A stretch of 64,000 nucleotides of DNA from Marinomonas foliarum. GTDB lineage: Bacteria > Pseudomonadota > Gammaproteobacteria > Pseudomonadales > Marinomonadaceae. A program made the position numbers and the translations under genes. The DNA is taken from assembly GCF_003337275.1 (NCBI RefSeq), contig NZ_QPJQ01000013.1, positions 30,123 through 94,122 on the forward strand, given 5' to 3'. The notes under the pieces were generated by a model. That model saw nothing but the letters and a program-made list of their open reading frames with translations, did not search any database and was not told the origin of the DNA. Of the stretch, positions 59,012 to 64,000 are shown one piece after another; positions within the stretch are counted from its first letter, which is position 1; the number at the start of each line of letters is the position of its first letter.

Positions 59012-61840
59012 TTATTCCGGTTTCGTCGTTAAGATAATACGAATCGCATCCAAGCGGATTTGGTGTTCGTCGATACGAGTCAAACCTTCCTGCATGTTGG
59101 TTTCAAGGCGTTCAATGTCTTCGTCACGAATGGTGGTGTTGAAGGCTTTTAACTCCACTAGACGTTCGATTTCATTCTGACAGCGATGTTGGTATGACGT
59201 TTTCGCTGCGTGAACGATCGGACGCGCTTGGTCTTGAGCATTTAACTGGTGCGCCTGAAGAACTTCAATAAGGTTCTTTCGCAATGCAGCAACCCATTGT
59301 TCCGCGACTCGGTTTGGCACGCCTTTCAGTTTTTCTGCCCATTTATCGGCAGTAAATTGCTGATGGAGGAATTTGCCATTGGAGTCAGACAATTGCCACA
59401 TTGGTGTCATTGGCAGAGATTGCGCCAATTTCAAACGCGGGTGAGCGGTCGCTTCGATGACGAACATACTTTCTACCAATACCGTGCCTTCAGGCAATGC
59501 TGCGATTGGTAAGATAGCCGAAGTCAGCTTGCCAGAGTCAAAGCCTTGGACTTCGTCCATAAGCATTGTTATAAGTGGGTGTTCCCAAGTTGCGAACGCC
59601 ACGTCTTCACGTTGGCTGGCTTGACGGCGATCAAGCATGAGCATTTTACCTTCTTCCTCAATGCCTGGCAGGGCTTCTAGCATCATGTCGGTAGAAGGGC
59701 GCAAGAACCAAGCTGCACGATCAGAGTCATCATTCATGCAGTCTGCATAGATGTTAAAGGCGTGAGTGACTTGCTCGATATAATGGTGCAGGCCTTTTGT
59801 TGCTTGGTTGTTAATCTGATCGATTAACGCACGGGCTTGTTCTGGACGGCATGAGCTCATTTCTAGCAGGCGATTACGGCCTTCTTCCATCTGTTTTAGC
59901 AGCGCTTCGTGATATATGTTGGCTTCTTTAAGAAGATCAGTGTCATCATCTTGACCATGAAGGTAAGCGTGTAAGCTGTCACCAAAAGCTTCTTCAACTT
60001 TGTCACCAGAACCGGTAGTGCGGCAGAAGGCATTTAGGGCGTGGTGATACCAGTGGAACAAGCGCTCTTGTACACTTTGTTTGATGTATGGCACGTGGAT
60101 TTGTACGTCGTTTAGTTGCCCTAGACGATCAAGGCGACCAATGCGCTGTTCTAGTAAATCAGGGTGCTCAGGCAGGTCGTACATGACGATGTGATGGCTG
60201 AACTGGAAGTTACGGCCTTCACTGCCGATTTCAGAACATACCAAAATTTGCGCACCGTCTTCGTCTGCGAAATAAGCCGCTGCACGATCTCGGTGGATAA
60301 GTGGCATTTGCTCATGGAAATCGGCGCTTTGGAAACCAGCAAAAGTCAGTTGGTCATTTAGCCACTGTGCCATGTCTGCACTGTGACAAATTACTAGGAC
60401 TTTGTCCGCTTGGCATTCTAGGAATTCCTTAAGCCAAACCCAGCGAGGGTCTTTTTCCCACAAGCCATCGGATACTTCGGTTTCTGGTTGTATGTGACGA
60501 TTGGCAGATTCGAAGTGTTCATTGTTTTCTAATGGGTAAGAATGAAGGTAACGATCAGGGAAACCACCCACAGCCGCCCGTGTATTACGGAACATTTCAC
60601 GGCCTGTTCCGTGACGGTCAATCAACCAGCTAATGGCTTCTTTCGCGGCAGCGGTTTGTTCTGCGCCAGATTTGGTGGTTAGATCTTGGAACCAGTCTTT
60701 GGCGCTCACTTCAGCGAGGTACGAGCCAAATGCCGCTTTCCAGTCCAATGCTTCAGGTGAGCTGTTTTCTTGGCTAAATGGCAATAAAGATTCAGCCAGT
60801 TCAGCGGCTTTTTTAAATTCTCTTTGCTGAGCTAGGTAGTGGTCGAAGTCATGGTAATGATCGGCATCTAAAAGCTGTAGGCGAGAGAAATGTTCACGCT
60901 CGCCCGTTTGTTCTGGCGTTGCACTCAATAGCAATAGAGACTCTGTTTGTGCGGCTAAACGAGCAACCACTTGGTAGCCAATGCTCGGTGTTTCTGGGTG
61001 CCAAGCGAGGTGATGTGCTTCGTCAACAATAACCATGTCCCATTCAGCGTCTAACATGTGTTGGGTCGCTTTCGGGTGCTGGCTTGCCCACTCGATTGGT
61101 GAAATTACGAATGGCTGCTGCTCAAAAGGATTGTCGTCGCCTTCCATGAAGTCTTCGTAGACAGATTCGTTGATCAGTGAGAAAGGCTGATGGAAGCGGC
61201 GTAACATCTCAACTAACCACTGATGTTGCAAGTTGGTTGGTGTCAGAATAAGTACGCGCTTACAGAGTCCGTTGAGTAGGCGCTGATGCAAGATCAAACC
61301 TGCTTCTAAGGTTTTACCCATCCCAACTTCGTCACACAAAAGTGCACGTGCTTTTGGACGATTGGCTATGTCGTGAGCAAGGTAAATCTGGTGTGGCAGA
61401 AGTTCTGCTTTCAAGCCCATTAAGCCGCGTACTGGCGATGCTGCATTGGCTGCTTGGTGTTCAAGTGTATGGCGACGTAGGTCGAACCACATGCGACGAG
61501 CGGGCGACAGTGCCAATAAAGAATCAAGCTCGTTCTTGTCGTTACGTGGAAATTGAATGATGGATTCTTCTAACCAATCATCGTCGTCGTTGATACGATA
61601 TTCGATCAGGTCGTCAATTTCTTCTACTTCCAATACCGTGTAGGTTTCGTCTTGGAAATGAAGTTGGTCACCGACGGTTAGTGTGCGTCGAACAAGACTG
61701 GTCTGGTCATTTGAGTATTGACGATCCGCTTCCGCATCCGGGAAGTGCAGGGTAAAAGACTTGTTTTGTGTGTCTACTATCATGCCTACGCCGAGATCAG
61801 GCTCGTTGCGGCTACTCCATCTTTGTCCAGTTTGGTACAT
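59012..61840 (-). CDS. rapA: RNA polymerase-associated ATPase RapA
   Basis: Swi2/Snf2-type ATPase that recycles RNA polymerase, 942 residues, near the usual 968. The N-terminus (MYQTGQRWSSRNEPDLGVG) is the Tudor-like pair of domains. Walker A is CDEVGMGKTLEAGLIL, Walker B/DEAH is VIVDEAHHLAW, and helicase motif VI is LEQRIGRLDRLGQ. The gene is between yigZ (2 bp gap) and rluA (6 bp gap), all on the minus strand. Confidence 0.97.
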   Translation of the reverse strand: MYQTGQRWSSRNEPDLGVGMIVDTQNKSFTLHFPDAEADRQYSNDQTSLVRRTLTVGDQLHFQDETYTVLEVEEIDDLIEYRINDDDDWLEESIIQFPRNDKNELDSLLALSPARRMWFDLRRHTLEHQAANAASPVRGLMGLKAELLPHQIYLAHDIANRPKARALLCDEVGMGKTLEAGLILHQRLLNGLCKRVLILTPTNLQHQWLVEMLRRFHQPFSLINESVYEDFMEGDDNPFEQQPFVISPIEWASQHPKATQHMLDAEWDMVIVDEAHHLAWHPETPSIGYQVVARLAAQTESLLLLSATPEQTGEREHFSRLQLLDADHYHDFDHYLAQQREFKKAAELAESLLPFSQENSSPEALDWKAAFGSYLAEVSAKDWFQDLTTKSGAEQTAAAKEAISWLIDRHGTGREMFRNTRAAVGGFPDRYLHSYPLENNEHFESANRHIQPETEVSDGLWEKDPRWVWLKEFLECQADKVLVICHSADMAQWLNDQLTFAGFQSADFHEQMPLIHRDRAAAYFADEDGAQILVCSEIGSEGRNFQFSHHIVMYDLPEHPDLLEQRIGRLDRLGQLNDVQIHVPYIKQSVQERLFHWYHHALNAFCRTTGSGDKVEEAFGDSLHAYLHGQDDDTDLLKEANIYHEALLKQMEEGRNRLLEMSSCRPEQARALIDQINNQATKGLHHYIEQVTHAFNIYADCMNDDSDRAAWFLRPSTDMMLEALPGIEEEGKMLMLDRRQASQREDVAFATWEHPLITMLMDEVQGFDSGKLTSAILPIAALPEGTVLVESMFVIEATAHPRLKLAQSLPMTPMWQLSDSNGKFLHQQFTADKWAEKLKGVPNRVAEQWVAALRKNLIEVLQAHQLNAQDQARPIVHAAKTSYQHRCQNEIERLVELKAFNTTIRDEDIERLETNMQEGLTRIDEHQIRLDAIRIILTTKPE

Positions 61841-61842
61841 AG

Positions 61843-62460
61843 TTATGCGTTGTCCGGTTCAATTAAAGTTAAGCTACCTTGGCATAAATCCGTCAATGCG
61901 GTTTTATGTTCAGGCCAAGTACGTTCAATAACAGCAAGATCAATAACGATATTGTCGCTGTATGTTTTATTGGTTATTTCTATATCGCTCTGTTCTAGCC
62001 AATATTCAACCTTTCCCAATAAAGGGTAGGCGATTTTTAGCTGAACGGGGCTGCGTGGGTACACATTTTCATATTCTGTTTGCGACAGGGCTTCTTGTAC
62101 GGCTTGGCTATAGGCTCTGACTAAGCCGCCAGCACCGAGTTTTATACCACCAAAAAAGCGCGTCACGACGACGGTAGTTTCCCCAAAATCGGAATGTTGT
62201 AACACATTTAACATGGGTTTACCTGCCGTGCCTTTCGGCTCGCCATCATCACTTTGATCCCATAAATGCGCATTGTTTGGCATACCTGCAATAAAAGCCC
62301 AACAATGATGGTTTGCATCAGGGTAACGCTGGCGCATTTCTTCGATAAAAGCCTTTGCTGCATCACGGCCGTTAGTACGGCAAACGGTGGTGATGAACTG
62401 GCTATTTTTTATTTCTAGATCAAAGCGTTGCGTGTGTGTTGGGCTTAGGTAGTAATCCAT
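61843..62460 (-). CDS. yigZ: YigZ/IMPACT family protein
   Basis: 205-residue protein with the UPF0029/IMPACT N-terminal domain: CWAFIAGMPNNAHLWDQSDDGEPKGTAGKPMLNVL and TRFFGGIKLGAGGLVRAYSQA. Bacterial members (YigZ/YvyE) are thought to bind ribosomes or nucleic acid; function not settled. It heads the yigZ-rapA-rluA transcript and is divergent from rmuC. Confidence 0.93.
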   Translation of the reverse strand: MDYYLSPTHTQRFDLEIKNSQFITTVCRTNGRDAAKAFIEEMRQRYPDANHHCWAFIAGMPNNAHLWDQSDDGEPKGTAGKPMLNVLQHSDFGETTVVVTRFFGGIKLGAGGLVRAYSQAVQEALSQTEYENVYPRSPVQLKIAYPLLGKVEYWLEQSDIEITNKTYSDNIVIDLAVIERTWPEHKTALTDLCQGSLTLIEPDNA

Positions 62461-62546
62461 GTAAACTTATCGAAACCTTATTGCGACGGCTTTGCGCGCC
62501 AATATCGTATTAAAACAGACATTTAAAATAGCGAGTTTAAATTTAT

Positions 62547-63860
62547 ATGACAGATTGGCTTTCGCAATCAGTTTGGGTGTTATCGGGCTTTTGTATCGGC
62601 GCGATTCTACTGTCTGGCATTGCTATCGGTATTGTACAGGCTATGCGCCGCCAGTGGCAGCACACACAAGAAAAAATGCAGCAACAAAATGAGGAATTAC
62701 AGCGTCTTTTAGAGCAATCGAAAGATCAGATCCATTATTTGGAAAAAGAGTCGCTGACTTTGGAGCAACAATTCGCTGCGGCACAAAATGTTTGGCAAGA
62801 AAAAGAAGCGTTTTATCGCGAGCAAAAAAAGCAAAATGAAACGGAATTTAAACAAATGGCTCATGAGATTATGAGTCAGCAGGGGCAACAATTGGCGAAA
62901 GAGAATGAACGTCAGTTAGGTTCTTTACTAACGCCGCTTGGCTCGCAGATCCAAAAGTTTCAGGAAAGTGTAGAGAAGAGCTATCAAGAAGAAGCCCGTG
63001 AACGGTTTTCTTTGGTGAAAGAGATTAAAGGTTTGCAGTTACTGAATCAGAAAATTAGTGATGATGCAGTGAGCTTAACCCATGCTTTAAAAGGTCAAAA
63101 CAAGCTGCAAGGTGGTTGGGGTGAGGTGATTCTTGAGCGTATTTTAGAGCGTTCTGGGCTAGAAAAGGGTCGTGAGTATGAGACACAAGCGTCTTATCAA
63201 ACATCGGAAGGTCGACGTCTGCAGCCAGACGTGGTGATTCATCTTCCTGAAGGTAAGCAGATCATTGTTGATTCTAAAATGGTGCTGATCAGTTATTTGG
63301 CTTATATGGAAGCGGAAACTGATGAAGATCGAAATCGAGCGTTAAAACAGCATTTGGATGCGGTACGACGCCATATGAAAGAGTTAAGCGCCAAAAATTA
63401 CCATGATCTGCCGGGTGTGACGTCACTGGATTTTGTGTTGTTGTTTATCCCTATTGAGGCGGCGTTTGGTTTGGCGTTACAGGGCGACAATGGTTTGTTC
63501 AGCGAAGCCTTTGAGCACAATATTATTATCGTCGGACCGTCCAATTTATTAGCTACATTACGTACCATTCAAAATATTTGGCGTAACGAAAAACAGAGTC
63601 AAAATGCCATTGAAATCGCTCGTCAGGCCGGTGCCATGTACGACAAGTTTTCAGGCTTTGTGCAAGATATGGATGACATAGGTAGTAAATTAGATGCGGT
63701 GAGTCGTACTCACGAATCAGCGTTGAAAAAGCTAACCGCAGGGCGAGGAAATCTGGTCGCTAGAGCAGAGAAACTCAAATTGATGGGGGCGAAGACGAGC
63801 AAGGCCTTGCCAGTGGAGTATCTCAACGACGATGTTTTTACCGATGAACCTAATGAGTAA
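62547..63860 (+). CDS. rmuC: RmuC-family DNA recombination protein
   Basis: 437-residue protein. An N-terminal membrane helix (about 8-30) is followed by a long coiled coil (about 35-150, rich in Q, E and K) and then the RmuC nuclease-like domain: KGQNKLQGGWGEVILERILERSGL, LPEGKQIIVDSKMVLISYLAYMEA and LLFIPIEAAFGLALQ. RmuC limits DNA inversion and may act on recombination intermediates. Single gene, ending before a 14-bp hairpin. Confidence 0.95.
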   Translation: MTDWLSQSVWVLSGFCIGAILLSGIAIGIVQAMRRQWQHTQEKMQQQNEELQRLLEQSKDQIHYLEKESLTLEQQFAAAQNVWQEKEAFYREQKKQNETEFKQMAHEIMSQQGQQLAKENERQLGSLLTPLGSQIQKFQESVEKSYQEEARERFSLVKEIKGLQLLNQKISDDAVSLTHALKGQNKLQGGWGEVILERILERSGLEKGREYETQASYQTSEGRRLQPDVVIHLPEGKQIIVDSKMVLISYLAYMEAETDEDRNRALKQHLDAVRRHMKELSAKNYHDLPGVTSLDFVLLFIPIEAAFGLALQGDNGLFSEAFEHNIIIVGPSNLLATLRTIQNIWRNEKQSQNAIEIARQAGAMYDKFSGFVQDMDDIGSKLDAVSRTHESALKKLTAGRGNLVARAEKLKLMGAKTSKALPVEYLNDDVFTDEPNE

Positions 63861-63924
63861 TTGAATTTTTTCGTGTTTCATCGCTCGTTGTTTTTTGCGT
63901 AAATTGTAGATACCATCTCTCCTA

Positions 63925-63963
63925 ATCAGCCTCAAGTTTTTATTTAACTAACTTGAGGCTGAT
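63925..63963 (+). terminator. Long hairpin after rmuC
   Basis: ATCAGCCTCAAGTT (63925-63938) pairs perfectly over 14 bp with AACTTGAGGCTGAT (63950-63963). It is followed by ATTCTGTTTG rather than a T-run, so it is a probable but atypical terminator 65 bp after the rmuC stop. Confidence 0.6.
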
Positions 63964-64000
63964 ATTCTGTTTGATTCTTAACAACACCAAAACATATTTG

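Noticed and set aside
1..64000. tRNA, rRNA, riboswitch, prophage or insertion-sequence transposase
   Set aside because: None could be recognised by reading; a covariance-model scan would be needed to exclude small RNAs.

Overview
The window looks like chromosomal DNA of a marine gammaproteobacterium of the Oceanospirillales type, most like Marinomonas. That placement is an inference from gene content and order: dusB-fis, class Ia nrdAB with yfaE, accBC-prmA, two TRAP transporters, DUF2333 and DUF3426 proteins, and moderate GC. No rRNA, tRNA, CRISPR array or phage module was seen.

Region 1 (1-13351) is a catabolic island. A DctPQM TRAP transporter reads left. Facing it across a 335-bp control region is a nine-gene rightward operon: a family I CoA-transferase, an SCP2/thiolase-like protein, an enoyl-CoA hydratase, an SDR dehydrogenase, an acyl-CoA dehydrogenase, a feruloyl-CoA-synthetase-like ligase, a hotdog thioesterase, and EtfB/EtfA, closed by a strong terminator. 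Together they encode uptake, CoA activation and one complete beta-oxidation round with its own electron acceptor. The substrate is probably an aryl- or cycloalkyl-substituted acid. Two near-identical palindromic boxes exactly 90 bp apart lie in the control region.

Region 2 (13352-28272) holds mixed single genes: a small membrane ORF, trkH, an FdhF/YdeP-type molybdoenzyme with fdhD, an M23 peptidase, a TAXI-type TRAP transporter, a HAD phosphatase, a methyltransferase, and acsA followed by a CrbR/ErdR-like response regulator, then yidD.

Region 3 (28273-43505) holds a prephenate dehydratase translationally coupled to a TonB-dependent receptor and a periplasmic binding protein. It continues with an esterase, a CDP-alcohol transferase, yfaE-nrdB-nrdA with tandem NrdR boxes, a DUF1624 membrane protein, alkB, pdxH, coq7, hinT and a 7TMR-DISM sensor whose kinase motifs are degenerate.

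Region 4 (43506-56766) is housekeeping: purD-purH, fis-dusB, a DUF3426 zinc-ribbon protein, prmA, accC-accB, dsbD, then a lipoprotein, a DUF2333 protein and a GNAT enzyme.

Region 5 (56767-58354) is a compact repeat island. Two nested pairs of inverted repeats flank a solitary integron-type gene cassette (GNAT acetyltransferase plus an attC-like site) with no integrase in the window. Region 6 (58355-64000) holds rluA-rapA-yigZ and rmuC.

The strongest candidates for new biology are the self-contained beta-oxidation operon, the repeat-flanked lone cassette, and the apparently dead hybrid sensor kinase.
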